A stretch of DNA of 64,000 bases from Orientallactaga sibirica (lineage: Eukaryota > Chordata > Mammalia > Rodentia > Dipodidae), in contig JAEOAD010000699.1 in assembly GCA_036365145.1 (NCBI GenBank), positions 9,707,001 to 9,771,000 on the forward strand, in the 5' to 3' direction. Each line of letters begins with the position of its first letter. The first letter of the stretch is position 1. Both the position numbers and the translations under genes were made by a program. Shown in pieces: positions 1 through 13,500 of the stretch. Below the pieces are notes generated by a model, which was not told the origin of the DNA, did not search any database, and saw nothing but the letters and a program-made list of their open reading frames with translations.

Positions 1-37
1 ATCAAGCTCATTGGGATTTTTCTTCTTAGACTATTAA

Positions 38-170
38 TGTATTAGGGTTCTGTAAAGAAACAGAATGAATACTTTCATTGAGGGGAAACACCCTCAAGAC
101 TTAACCAAGAGGAGTTTCTTACTTGATTCCTAATCTGATCAAGTTGACAATAGAACTTAACCATCACAAT
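38..170 (+). repeat. Internally deleted copy of an unnamed dispersed repeat
   Basis: It begins TATTAGGGTTCTGTAAAGAA and ends TTGACAATAGAACTTAACCAT. The same start and end flank a 530-bp copy at 62484-63014, so this copy has lost its middle. I cannot name the family with certainty. Confidence 0.6.
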
Positions 171-205
171 TTTCTTCTTAGGATATTTGCTTACATGTTT
201 TTATA

Positions 206-430
206 GATTTTTTTTATTTGTTCATTTATTTATTTACTTATTAGAGAGAAAGACTGGGAGAGAGAGGCAGATAGAAAGAATGGGCACACCAGGACCTCTA
301 GCCGCTGCAAACGAACTCCAGACACATGCGCCACCTTGTGAATCTGGCTTACATGAGTCCAGAGGAATTGAACCTGGGACCTTTGGCTTTACAGGCATGT
401 GCCTTAACTGCTAAGCCATCTCTCCAGCCC
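206..430 (-). mobile_element. tRNA-derived SINE (minus)
   Basis: Read on the minus strand it starts GGGCTGGAGAGATGGCTTAG, carries the A/B-box type tRNA-like head, then a CCAGATGCACAAGG-type body. It ends in a (TCTC)n and (AAAT)n tail (T-rich on the plus strand). It is the same family as about twenty other copies in the window. Confidence 0.88.
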
Positions 431-1198
431 TGTTTATGGGTTTTTAAAGGCCTTAACATTTGCATTCATACATTAAAGAGTGCAAATTAAAGACTTGTCA
501 ACTGAAAAAGAATTCTTTAAGGAAGTCTGGAATCCACTTCCCATACCAACAATCTCTGTTGTAGGAGTTGATTTGTTTTACACAAGAAAAATCCTAAGAA
601 AGATCAGATCTTCTCTCCAAGCCAGTGTTTGTAGCGTACCTAGACCACTATGCTTCAATTAGCTCTGTGTGGACCTAGCACAAACACTGCTAACTGTCAC
701 TGCAGAAGTTGAAAGCAGATTAAGGAAATGCAATCATAAAAATATAACTCAAGGCCTTCTTGAAAAGCACTGGTAAATTTATGTAGTCTGAAATGAGAAA
801 ATGAATGTGAAATACTGTCAGACGCAGACTTTGAGTGTGTCAGGAGTCTTTGTTCTGGATAGAAGAGATACAGAGTGGATCACATAACTAGTGAGAGAAC
901 AAACCTAGTGTATGGCCAGTTATGAACTTTCTCTAAGTGGCATTTGGTGGAATTCTATTGATTCTACCTGGGTGGAGGAAAGGTGAGAGGAAATGCACTG
1001 AAGGAGAAGTGGGAAGCCATTCCCATGGGAGTGTTACCACCTAAGGAAAGCAGTACAGGCTTGAGCATCCCAATTTGGCTGAAATGGAGGTATTATTATA
1101 AGTTAGCTGGATGCTGGGAAAGAAGAGAGGAAGAGCTATTAGACATGTGTAACCTCATAGACAACCGGAGTCTAAGTAGATACATGAGCAGACATGGT

Positions 1199-1252
1199 TG
1201 TGTTTTGTTTTGTTTTGTTTTGTTTTGTTTTGTTTTGTTTTGTTTTGTTTTT
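1199..1252. repeat. (TTTTG)n microsatellite
   Basis: About ten uninterrupted TTTTG units, probably grown from a repeat tail. Confidence 0.95.
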
Positions 1253-1325
1253 AAAAAAGCATCTGTAACCATTGCACATGCCTTTCTCCCTCTGACGTAG
1301 CCAGTGGGAAAGCTGGAAAGACAGG

Positions 1326-1683
1326 TGTGGTAGTTTGAATGGATGTCTTCCAGTAAACTCTGTTTATAAAAGTTTGTAACTTAGATCTCCAGCCTCCTGA
1401 CTGGAGGAGGTGTCACTGTGGGTGGATCCTAGGGCCCAGCTCTAAGGTGTGTTTGTGGGCAGATCTGGAACTCCAGCCTAAGGTATGCAGAGAGCACTCT
1501 GAGTGCTGCCTGGGTTCCCTGCTGTTTGGCTGCTGGGTTTTGCTCTTGCTTTTGGTGGTGGGTTTTCTCTTTTTCACCATTATGGAACTTTCCCTCAATC
1601 TGTAGGCTTCAATAAAACCCCTTCCTCCCATAAACTGTGCCTGGTTTGGAAGGTCATCCCAGCAATGTGAATCTGACCAAGAC
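1326..1683 (+). mobile_element. MaLR-like solo LTR
   Basis: It starts TGTGGTAGTTTGAATGGATG and ends ...GACCAAGACA, with a polyadenylation-type AATAAAACCCC near the end. These are features of rodent ERVL-MaLR LTRs. There is no coding capacity. The family call is from memory of its look. Confidence 0.55.
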
Positions 1684-1925
1684 AGAAGAGAAGGCTCCCA
1701 AGAAGAATCAGCTTGCAACCTACTTATTTGTACATTTTTAGATGTTTGCAGCCAATGCTAGACTGTTAGCACCACCCAGATATTTGAGAAGGAACCATAT
1801 TCACTGTGAGCCAGGCTGTCAACCTATAGGCACTTAAATCCCTCATTCTTAGTGGAAGTGTCACTTTAAAAAGCTATCGATGGTACCATCATGGCTTTAT
1901 ATATAACTAATAAAAAATATTTTTA

Positions 1926-2070
1926 GCCGGGTGTGGTGGTGCACGCCTTTAATCCCAGCACTTGGGAGGCAGAGGTAGGAGGATCGCCATGAGTTCAAGG
2001 CCACCCTGAGACTACATAGTGATTTCCAGATCAGCCTGAACTAGATTGAGACCCTACCTTGAAAAACCAA
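1926..2070 (+). mobile_element. B1 SINE (plus)
   Basis: Begins GCCGGGTGTGGTGGTGCACG, contains TTTAATCCCAGCACTTGGGA and AGTTCAAGG, and ends in an ACCTTGAAAAACC tail: a 7SL-derived B1. Confidence 0.93.
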
Positions 2071-2684
2071 TACATATATACATATATTTTTAAATGCTAT
2101 AGTAAACAAAGATATCCTGCCCCCATCCACATTTACAATCATTCCTGAACTCAGAAGAATTTACAAGGAGGGATAGAAAGTTCTAGGCATAAATATATGG
2201 AAAGAAATAAAAGTAACAATTGAAATTCCTGGAATTGTGATAAAATTGTCAAAAATATATGAAATTAGGTAAGCATATCAAGAAACAGTTGCCACAGTTT
2301 TACTTGTTCGGAGAATATAAATATAATTTTGCAAATATTTCACCAATATAAGCTATATCTTTCAGATATGTTAACCAGAACCCCTGGATATCAGAACCCA
2401 AATTTTATATTTTTCAGTCTTCTTTCAAGTCTCATGCAGAGATTAAGATATATCAGAGAGAAACAAAAAAGGGAGTATCAGAGATAGCCTGTCGGGAAAC
2501 ACAGGAAATAGAGCAGAGTGATACTAACTAGTGCCATAGGCAAGGCCTCCTAAGTCTGACACTGCTGCACCCCACAGATGACCCTACTTTTAAGATCTTA
2601 TCATAAGAACCATAATGGGGGTGAAGAGAATGAAGAATGAACATCTCCTGGAGAAAGGTTTCAAAGTGCTGGGCTTATCCCAGC

Positions 2685-2905
2685 ACATTGCTCATGCTTG
2701 TAATTGTACCACTTGGGAGGCTGAGTTAGGTGGGTTTCCATGAGTTTGAGGACAGCTAGGCTACATACTGTGTAGTAAGACCCTGCTGAAGCAAAAATAA
2801 TAAATATCAATAAATAAACAAATGAATACATAGGTGATAGATAGATGATTATAAATAGATGAAAGAAAGAAATAAGGAAAGAAAAAAGAAAAGATGAAAG
2901 AAAGA
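2685..2905 (+). repeat. Degenerate B1-like SINE with GATA/GAAA-rich tail
   Basis: GTAATTGTACCACTTGGGAG and GAGTTTGAGGACAGCTAGGC are worn B1 blocks. The tail has turned into short GATA and GAAA repeats up to 2905. Confidence 0.6.
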
Positions 2906-2911
2906 AAATGT

Positions 2912-4110
2912 TGAGATTTAAATGTGAAATTTCCCTCATAGGCTCATGTATTTGATAAAGAATATGGCTGCAATCGGCCCATTCTTTGAAAGCTTGAGTG
3001 AGATTACATTTAAAATTAATGCACTAATATGGTTAGCAGAGAAAATTTCAAGGCAGGATAATATTGAGTCTTGGTTGTGGTTATTACTCTCTGCTCTTAT
3101 TCAGATCTATAGGAAAAAGAGCAAATGAAAATAGTCAAGCTTAGAGAGAAAAGGGTTGTGAGCAATTTTAAAGTTTCAAACAAGGAGACTTTTGCCAACA
3201 AAGCATCCATAATTGTTAAAGAGATTAATGTGATTAAAGGAAAATGGCACTGTCTTCACCAGAACAATAGAAAGGTGCTCGGCAGGCAAGACCTCACCCA
3301 CTGAAGCTCTAACTTATGAGACAAAAAAATTTTGAAAGGAGAAATCCAGGACAAAGAAAGTTGTAGAAGGGATTTCCTGCTCCTAAACAACTGTGTAGGA
3401 AGTTGTTTCCACAGATTTGGCAACCAAGACACAGGTACCACTACAGCTTTGATCAAAAGGTATCAATTCCACTGTGAGCTTTTGGGGTCCCCATAATTCC
3501 ATAACAAGCCCAGATGCCAGATATGGAGCTGCAGTATTTGGTGTTTGCACTGCTGGGGTTTTGGTCTTGTTTGGGGCCAGTATTTCCTTGCTACATCTTC
3601 ATTCTTCCCTTTTGAAATAGGAATATTTACTCTACCATTATAAGTTGGAAGTGTGTAATTTGTGTTTGCTTTTTGATGGAGTTGCAATTAAGAGATTTCT
3701 TAAGAAACAGAAGAGACTTTAGACTTTTGAACAGGGTATTGGGTCTATTAAAGGCTATGGGAACTTTTGGATTTGGACTGAATGCATTTTGCATCATGAG
3801 ATGGCCATGAGCATATAGAGGCTGTGTTTTACATGTGAAATATCATCCTTAGGCTCATGTGTTTGGATACTTTGTCTCTGGTTAGTGGAACTGTTTAGGA
3901 AGGTTGTGGAACATTTAGGAAATGGACCTTTACTGGAGGAAGTAGATCACTGGGGCAGGCCATGACTCACTTCCTGTTCTCTCTCTCAGCTTTCAAATTG
4001 TGGATGTGACCAGTCACCCTCCTGCTTCTGCTGCCATGCCTTCTCCTTGACACTAATTCTTTCCTTCCTCAACCTGCTTCTTGTGAGATATATTGTCACA
4101 GAAATAATTA
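2912..4110 (+). mobile_element. MaLR-like element: LTR fragment, internal sequence, LTR
   Basis: An LTR-like start (AATGTGAAATTTCCCTCATAGG-type) occurs near 2920 and again near 3834 (GTGAAATATCATCCTTAGGC). The stretch between resembles the non-coding internal part of ERVL-MaLR elements. The second LTR includes CTTCCTGTTCTCTCTC. No open reading frame survives. Borders and family are approximate. Confidence 0.5.
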
Positions 4111-4137
4111 AGATAATTATCCACCTATATCTAACTA

Positions 4138-4169
4138 ACTATAGATAGATAGATGATATATAGATGACG

Positions 4170-4223
<54 letters not shown>
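4138..4223. repeat. (GATA)n microsatellite
   Basis: About 13 perfect GATA units from 4169, preceded by imperfect ones. It follows directly on the LTR-like sequence. Confidence 0.95.
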
Positions 4224-4224
<1 letters not shown>

Positions 4225-4365
4225 GGGAATATCTCTGGTCTTAAAGTCTAAGGTGATAGTCCATGAAATTCCTTGTCCAATTAGGGAAAATTTAATTGAT
4301 TTTTAAATTGATTTTTTTAATTTTTAATTGAAATTTCTGACTCTGATACATGTTGGTAACTTTAC

Positions 4366-4533
4366 CTTCTCCTGGTAGCAGATCTCTCCCATAAATGCAC
4401 AATTTGTATCCACATTTATTTTCAAGAACATCAGGCAAAACATGGTGAACAAAGTACTCCACAGAACTGGCTCCCTCTGAACTGCTTTGGAAGTTCCGGG
4501 GATATATCACATAAGCATCATAAAGTTTTCCAT
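4366..4533 (-). CDS. Il1rl1: Il1rl1 exon 10: start of the TIR domain
   Basis: The acceptor is TTTTCATTTCCAG (4546-4534) and the donor is GTAAAG (4365-4360). It encodes residues 373-428. TIR box 1 is visible as [12 protein letters not shown] and box 2 as [16 protein letters not shown], with [17 protein letters not shown] between them. It ends in phase 1. The next exon, which should continue the TIR domain, is not found between 1 and 4365, so intron 10 is longer than 4.3 kb. Confidence 0.96.
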
Positions 4534-7500
4534 CTGGAAATGAAAATGAGAAGCTCAATTACATTACTTGATTCTAAATGTTTTCATTTACTTGTTTGTA
4601 GACAGTTCTCACCATGTTTTATATCTGCCAGTGAATGTATTTCATCCTACAAAGCACTCTAAAATCAAATGAAAACAAGCCACCACCATAGAATGTGATT
4701 AGGAAATGACAATTACCATTTCAAAGCTCAATTCCTTTTTATTATATTATCTAAGCTTGAATTATGAATGGCAGAAGTGACCCAGTGGTCCAATATACTT
4801 CAATCCATTTGGTCAAAGTTGATTACTGATCTATTAGTAAGTATTTTCATAGACAAGGGATTTCTTCTATTCCTGGTAAATTTGTTTCATTTTCCATTTC
4901 CCCCATACAACAGTCTTCATTTATTCACATGGAATAGGTTAAAACTTCCAGTAAGTACCTGAAGCCACCAAAAACACTAACATTGTTTTTCCAATATGTG
5001 CATACCATATGATAAAGTCAAATGGATAAAGTAGGTACAGCAAGCGATTAATAGCCCAAACTAATAATAAAAAGACAATGATAAAATTTCAGTTTAACCA
5101 CTCTTGTACATTGGGATCATTATGAAATTATATTTATAAAGATCACTTGAGCACAATCACTGAAATACCACAACAGTCAGTGTGATAGCTCAGAATCTCA
5201 CCAGCAGGCAGGTAGCATACACTGTGTGGACATACTGGACAAAGGGATAGCATCATGTCATAGCAGGACAAAGCAGGGAAGTGTGGGATTCATCACATAA
5301 CTCAGAATAGTACTCAATTTAAAATTGGTTTCTTGTGATCTTCCCTGCCACCCAAATTAGGTACTAGGCATCCACTTTTCAAAACTAGCTATCAGCAACA
5401 GTCCACCCAGTAACCCCTTCCCTCAGCCTCAGCCACTATCATTAGGGATTCTGGAGCTGATCTCATTCCTGCTAGGGGCCGTGAGTAGCACTGTGTGACC
5501 AGAGCCCAGCTGAGCTTTTCCCATCCCCCTACATGGGTACCCTCTGCCTCCTCTACTTGCCAGGACTAGGTGTCCACCATCATTAGTAGGGACTCTGGAG
5601 TTCACCTTACTCCCAATCCAAGGATAGTGAGTAGTTCTGGGTATCCAGGGCCCAGATGAGCTTCTCCACTCACCCTACCAGGTACCTAACTTCCCACTTG
5701 CCAAGACTAGGTATCAGCAAAGTAATCCCTTCCCCTAGCCTCCACTGTCAGCACCAGTAGGGACTTCAGAGCCAGGGACTTAAAACCCAGGAAAGCATAA
5801 CCCTACCTACTCCCTGGCCTGGCCTACCTGCCTACATCTCCCTAAGAAAGGAATTCCTAGACAATCACAGTGCACAGCTTGGGCATTAAGAATCCAGGCC
5901 TCCCAGGGTCTAGCCCAGCCCCACCTAAAGACTGCACACACAAGGAGGAGCCTACACAGATTCAAGCGTATCCAGTCAAAACCTGAAAATAGACTGACAT
6001 CTCACATCAACCTCAATTAACTGGCCAAGTCATTCAACACAGGCTCCACAAAAGCTGCTATAGCTTCATTCTTAGAAAGGTAAGAGCACTATCTCAAGTT
6101 GGGCAAACCCTAATGTAGAACAAACAATGCAATACACCAAGGCATCCTCACCAAAAATGCCTACTTCCATAGTAGAACCCTCCAATTTTCATTTCTTAAG
6201 AAACCAGGCTTTGAATCCAAAGATGAAGTTATGATAAGCATATTAAGCAAACTTAATGAGGCCATCAACAAACTGTTGGAAGAAATGGAAGAAACTCAAC
6301 AAAAAGAACTCAATAGAATAAAATGGAAGACAGTCAAAAAGAATTCAATACTTGAATGAAATGGATAGGAATAAAAATAAAAAGTAAATAAATAAATAAA
6401 AAAGACTTCTGGGTAAGATGGCAGCATAAGAGCCACGCCAAAGCAGCCCAGGAAGAGATTTAAGCAAAACCACAGCAAAATACACTCTTCTTCTGAAAAG
6501 TGCAGGAGTAAAGGTTTTTCTTAGATGCAGCACAGAAGCAGGAGAGACCAAGATCCACCAGAAAGGAGGAAAATGGCCAGAATCCCATTGAGGAGCTTGC
6601 AGCCCCTATCATGACAGCCATGATCTGCCTGCCTAGCACCATCTGCCAGGTGCCTCAAGCAGCAGAGACCAAACAAGGAGACTTTTCAACCTCATCAGCC
6701 TCTTTGCCGAGTGAAGAAATCTAAAGGAAAATCAGTTGAGAACAACTAAGGAGCTTCTGAAAGAGACACAGGGGGACAGTGTGAGCAACTCCAGGCTTCC
6801 TGAACTCTCCCATATCCCAACCATCAGAACTACAAACCTCCAGCATTCATCCCCGGGTGACAGCACATCCAGCACAGCTGAGCAGAGCTCCAGCTCCTCA
6901 GCACAACACAGAGGGATGGAGATGGGCACTCAGCATTGGTGAGATTAGAAGTCACACTGAAAGTTAACAAGGCCAACTGACCAAAAAAGCAGGTGCATAG
7001 GCCTACTTTGGAAGTGCTAATCTCTCCTTCCATGTCAGGGCAGATTAAGGGTTACATATTTTTGGTTGGCTTTGCCATTTTCAAATAAGCTGTATTTGGG
7101 GGTTGAATATTGCTGCTGTTAATACTTTCAGATTTATAGGGCCTTTGTCTTTTGATTCTGTCATTCTTGGGGGCAGGGTCTGATCCAGACCCAGTCTGAC
7201 CTGGAACCCAGTTCAGAACAGATTCTCTACCTCCTAGCTGAGAGGATTAAGGGTGTATAGCAACACACATCCTTAGGGGTTTTGGCCTTATAAGACTGTC
7301 TGTTTGTTTTAATCCCCACACTTGTATATTCAGTGCTGGTTTTTATTGAATGTGTATATTGCTCAGTTGAAGTTTAGAATTTGCCAGTAAATTATTCCAC
7401 CCAGTCCACTAGAATACTTGCTTAACAAGCAAACTCAACACCTAGGATTACTTCTGTGGTAGGATTGGGGTACAAGAACTACACTTGGCATCTTAAACTC

Positions 7501-10500
7501 ATATCCTAAAAGTATATAAAGGTGGACCACCACATCTAAGAACACTGCAGATAAGTAGAAAACCCAAGCATCAAATCAGTTCAGGATGCAAAAGTCATTA
7601 CATTATAATACAAGAAGCACAAAGAATAAAGGCAATGAAGCCAGGCATGGTGGCATACACCTTTAATCCCAGCATTTTGGGAGGCAAAGGTAGGAGGATC
7701 ACCATGAGTTCAAGGCCACTCTGAGATTACATAGTGAATTCCAGGTCAGCATGGGCTAGAGTGAGACCCTACCTTGAAAAACTGAAAAAATGAAAAAACC
7801 AAAAAAAAAATTATAAATCCATAAGAAATGTTCACCAATGAGACTTTTTTAGATGAAATTCCAGGCAAAAATTTCTAAAGAATGATGTTATCTATGATCA
7901 AAGAAATGAAAGAAATCAGAGAAGAAAACAAAAGAATGAAAGAAGAAAATAAACTCCTGAAAGAGAACACAAGAAACCAGCTTAATGAAATAAAAAGGTC
8001 ATTATGAGTAAGGAAATAGAAACACTGAAGAAAAATCAGGCTGAAATCCTAGCTCTGAAGAACACAGTCAGTCAAATAAAAAATTCTGTGGAAAGTCTCA
8101 CCAGTAGAATGGATGAAGGAGAGAACATAATAGTTAAACTAGAAGACCAGGTGGCAGACCTAATAAAGTCCAACAAAGAGAAAGAGAAGCTAATAGAAAG
8201 GTATGAATGGGAATTCCAAAATATCTGGGACACTATGAAAAGATCAAACATAAGAATTCAGGCTACAGTAGAAGGAGAAGAATTTAAATACAGAGGCTTA
8301 GTAGGCGTTTTTCACAAAATTATAGAAGAAAATTTTCCCCAAATTGGGAAAGAAATGTCAGTGCAGATACAAGAAGCTTTTAGAACACCAAACAGACAAA
8401 ACCTAGAAAGATACTCTTCTCGCCATGTTATAATTAACCTACTAAACATGCAAACCAAAGAAAATATATTGAAAGAAGTTAGAAAAAGCAAATGACATAC
8501 AAAGGCAAGCCCATCAGGATTACAGCAGATTACTCAACATAAACTTTAAAAGCCAGAAGGGCTTGGAATGATGTATTCCAAATTCTGAAAGATAAAAACT
8601 GTCAACCAAGATTACTTTATCCTGAAAAGCTATCTATCCAAATTGATGGAGAAATAAGGATATTCCACAACAAACACAGGCTAAAGTTCACAAGACCTTC
8701 ATAATAGAAGAAAAAGATAATGACATCAAATTAAAAGAGAGACTAATGGAGAGAGGGAGGGGATATGATGGAGATTGGAGTTCTAAAGGGGAATGGGGGG
8801 GTTGCATTTTTCTATGTAAGTATAGAAGTTGTCAGTAAAAATAATTTTAAAAAGGGCTGGAGAGATGGCTTAGCGGTTAAGGCGCCTGCCTCCTAAGCCT
8901 AAGAATGCCGGTTCCAATCTCCAGTGGTTCCAATCTCCAGGTGCCATGTTTAGCCAGATGCAAAGTGACGCAAGGGTGCAATGCCGCACTTGACCACAAG
9001 GGGGCACACACATCTGGATTTCGTTTACAGCAGCTGAGAGGCTGCTGGCACACCCATCTCTATCTGTCTCCCTCTCTCTCTGTGTCTCTCTCCAAAAAAA
9101 TTTTTTTATATGTTAAATGTTAAAAAAAAAAAACAGGCTAAAGGAATTTGTGACAACTAAACCAGCTAATGGAAAATACTTGAAGAAATCCTTCATGCTG
9201 AAGAGAAAGGAAAACACACACATGAGGAAATAGGAAAAAAAATCCATACTCAAATAACAGGTAAAAAAAGTGAGTAAAGGGAAAACAGGAGGCACTACAA
9301 AACAAAAAGAATGGTGAGAATAAATACATATCTTTCAATATAACTCTTAATATCAATTGTCTCAATGCCCCAACCAAAAGACCCAGGCTTGTAGACTGGA
9401 TTAAAAGGCAGGATCCTGACATCTATTGCCTCCAGGAAACTCATCTCTCAATAAAATATAGAAACCTTCGTAGGGTGAAAGGACAGAAAGTGGTACTTCA
9501 AACAAATGGGCCTAGGAAACAAACAGGGGTTACTCTCCTAATATCAGACAGGATAGACTTCAAACTAACATTAGTGAGGAAAGATAAAGAAGGTCATTTT
9601 ATACTGATTAAAGGAACACTCCAACAGGAGGACATTACAATCCTAAACATATATGCACCAAACATGGGGGCTCCCAATTTCATTACACAAACACTATTAG
9701 ACTTAAGATCAGAGATAACACCAAACACAATTGTAGTGGGTGACTTCAATACCCCACTCTCATCAATTGACAGGTCACCCAGGCAAAAAATAAGCAGATG
9801 GTCATCTGAATTAAATGATGTCATGGAACAAATGGAATTAACAGATATCTACAGAACATTCCATCCAAATGCTGCAGAATATACATTCTTCTCAGCAGCA
9901 TATGGGACATTCTCTAAAATAGACCATATATTAGGAAACAAATCAAATCTTAACAAATAGAGGAAAATTGAAATGATCCCTTGTATTACATCTGACAACT
10001 GCAAATCAGCAACAGGAAATGTACAGAACATACAAAAATTCATGGAGATTAAACAGTACACTACTGAATGATGAGTGGGTCATTGAAGAAATTAAAAAGT
10101 CAATCAATACATTCATAGAATCAAATGATGAAGAGAATACAACATACCAAAACCTTCAGGACACAATGAAGGCAGTCTTAAGAGGGAAATTTATAGCTCT
10201 AAGTGCCTATATTAAGAAATTAGAGAGTTCACAAGTAAACAATTTAATGCTTCACCTTAAGGCCTTAGAAAAAGAAAACCAAGGCGAACAGAAAATCTGT
10301 AGACTGGAAGAAATAACAAAGATTGGGCACAAATTAATAAAATAGAACCCCCCCGCAAAAAGCATCATATCCTTTGAAAGGATAAACAATATTGATAATA
10401 CCTTAGCAAATCTAACCAGAAGAAAGAGAGAAGAGACAAAAATTAATAAAATTAGAGATAAAAAGACACCATTACAACAGATACCAAAGAAATTCAGAAA

Positions 10501-13500
10501 ATCATACGGACATACTTTAAGAATATGTATGCCTCTACGGTTGAAAATCTGAAAGAAATGACTGATTTCCTTGATTCATATGACCTACCAAAATTAAATC
10601 AAGATGAGATAAACCAATTAAATAGACATATTTCAAGTATGGAGATCCAAGCGGTTATAAAGTCTCCCAACTAAATAAAGTCCAGGCCCAGATGGATTCA
10701 CTGGTGAATTTTACCAGACCTTCATGGAAGAACTAACACCACTGCTTCTCAAAATTTTCCACAAAATAGAAAAAGAAGGAATTCTACTGAACTCCTTCTG
10801 TGAAGCCAGCATCACCCTGGTACCAAAACTGGACAAAGACAGAATAATAAAAGAAAATTACAGACCAGTCTCACTCATGCACATAGATGCAAAAATTCTC
10901 AACAAAATATTGGCAAACCAAATACAAGAATATATCAGAAAGATTATTCACTCTGAAGAAGTAGGCTTTATCCCAGAGATGCAGGGATGGTTCAACATAT
11001 GCAAATCGACAAATGTAATACACCATATAAATGGTCTAAAGGACAAAAATCACATGATCACATGATATCTCAATAGATGTAGAAAAGGCATTCAACAAAA
11101 TCCAACATCCCTTCATGGTAAATGTATTACAGAAACTGGGAATAGAAGGAATATATCTCAACATAATAAAAGCTATTTATGACAAACCTACAGCCTAATA
11201 ATACTAAATGGGGAAAAACTTTTAAGCTTTTCCACTAAATTCAGGAACAATACAAGGGTGTCCACTTTTCCCACTTTTATTTAATATAGTACTGGAATTA
11301 TTACCTATAGCAATAAGGAAAGAGACACTCATAAGGGATACAAATTGGAAGGGAAGACATCAAATTATCATTATTTACAGATGATATGATTCTATACATA
11401 AAAGACCCTAAAGAACTTTACCAGAAAACTGTTAGAGCTATAAACACTTTTGGCAATTTAGCAGGATGCAAAATAAACACACAGAAATCAGTAACTTTTC
11501 TGTATACTAGCAACAAACATGCAGAGGATGAAATCAGGGAATCTCTCCCATTCACAGTTGCCTCAGAAAAATAAAGTACCTTGGAATAAACTTAACCAAT
11601 GAATCAAATAATCTCTACAATGAGAACTTTAGAAAACAAGCGAGAAATTGCAGAAGACATAAGGAAATGGAAAGATTTCCCATGTTCTTGGACTGGAAGA
11701 ATCAATACTGTGAAAATGTCAATCTTACCAAAAGCAATCTACACATTTAAAACAAACCCTATTAAAATTCGAATGGCAGGCTGGAGAGATGGCTTAGCGG
11801 TTAAGGTGCCTGCCTGCTAAGCCTAAGAACCCGGTTCCAATCTCCAGGTCCCACGTTTAGCCAGATGCAAAGTGACGCAAGGCCCAATGCCGCACTTGCC
11901 TACAAGGGGGCACACACATCTGGATTTTGTTCACAGCAGCTGAGAGACTGCTGGCGCGCCCATTCTCTATTTGTCTCCATCTCCCTCTCTGTCCTCTCTA
12001 TGTCTCTCTCCAAAAATAAATAAATAAATAAAAATAAAATTCGAATGGCATTCTTCACAGAAATAGAAAAAAAAATCCTAAAATTCATCTGGAAGCACAA
12101 AAATCCTCGAATAGCCAAAACAATTTTGGGCAACAAAAATCAGGCTGGTGATATCACCATACCCAATTTTAAGTTAGATTACAAAGCCATAGTAACAAAA
12201 ACAGCATGGTACTGCCACAAGTACAGACATGAAGGTCAATGGAAAAGAATAGAAGACCAAAATATTTATCCAGGCAGCTATAGTCATCTGATTTTTGACA
12301 AAAATGCCAAAAATATTCATTGGAGAAAAGATAGCCTCTTCAATATGTGGTGCTGGGAAAACTGGATATCTGTATGTAGAAGGATGAAAATGGATCCTTG
12401 TCTCTCTCCATGCACAACAATCAAGTCCAAGTGGATCAGGGACCTTAATATCAGACCCAAATCTCTGAAACTGCTAAAGGAAAAGGTAGGGGAAACCCTT
12501 CAACACATTGGCATAGGCAATCACTTTCTGAATATTACCCCAATTGCTCAGGAAATATAACCACTAATCAACCACCGGGATCTCATGGAATTACAAAGCT
12601 TTTTTACAGCAAAGGACACTGTGAATAGAGCAAAGAGACAACCTACAGAATGGGAGAAAATCTTTGTCAGTTATACACCTGACAGAGGATTAATATCCAG
12701 AATATACAAAGAACTCAAAAAAATAGAACAATAAGAAATCAAACAACCCAATTAAAAATGGGCTATGGAATTAAATAGAGAGTTTTCAGAAGAAGAAATA
12801 CAGATGGCATATAAACATCTAAAAAAGTGTTCTACATCCTTAACCATCAGGAAAATGCAAATTAAAACTACTTTGAGATTCCATCTCACTCCTGTCAGAA
12901 TGGCTACCATCAAGAAAACAAATGACAATAAGTGTTGGCATGGATGCGGAAAAAAAGGAACACTTGTACACTGTTGGTCAGAATGTAATCTGGTCCAGCC
13001 ATTGTGGAAATCAGTGTGGAGGTTCTTGAGAGAGCTAAAAATAGATTTACCATATGATCCAACTATAGCACTCCTAGGCATATATCCGAAGGACTCTTCT
13101 CACTACCTTAGAGATACTTGCACAACCATGTCTATTGCTGCTCTATTTACAATAGCTAGGAAATGTAACCAGCATAGATGTCCCTCCACAGATGAATGGA
13201 TAATAAAGATGTGGTATATTTACACAATGGAGTTCTATTCAGCAGTAAAGAAAAATGAAATTATGAAATTTTCTGGGAAATGGAGAGATCTGGAAAGTGT
13301 TATACTAAGTGAGGTAACCCAGGCTCAGAAAGCCAAACATCACATGTTCTCTCTCATATGTGGATCCTAGTTACAAATGTATAGACTTGTGTGTGAACTG
13401 GAACCAAAAATTGGTAGTAAAAATTGGTAAGCTAGAAAAAGTTTATAAGGGAGGGGGAAGAGGGAAGGACTTAAAGGTATGGTATTGTATATATGAAATA

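Larger units (their letters stand above)
1..4365 (-). other. Il1rl1 intron 10 (part)
   Basis: No exon is found here. It holds SINEs, MaLR-like LTR sequence, a pentanucleotide and a tetranucleotide repeat, each listed separately. In the unassigned pieces 431-1195 and 2075-2660 I see only AT-rich unique DNA, with no coding or RNA gene. Confidence 0.7.

Noticed and set aside
206..430. tRNA gene from the tRNA-like head of the SINEs
   Set aside because: The heads are 7-20% diverged, lack a proper cloverleaf end and are joined to SINE bodies with A-rich tails. They are retroposons, not tRNA genes.
983..1300. Open frame of 105 codons on the plus strand
   Set aside because: Its end is the (TTTTG)n microsatellite read as Leu-Phe-Cys-Phe repeats. 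No family likeness, and it lies inside an intron.
1..4365. Next TIR exon of Il1rl1
   Set aside because: The minus frames here (for example 3463-3687 and 3256-3456) come from MaLR-like sequence and lack TIR motifs. The exon must lie beyond the window.
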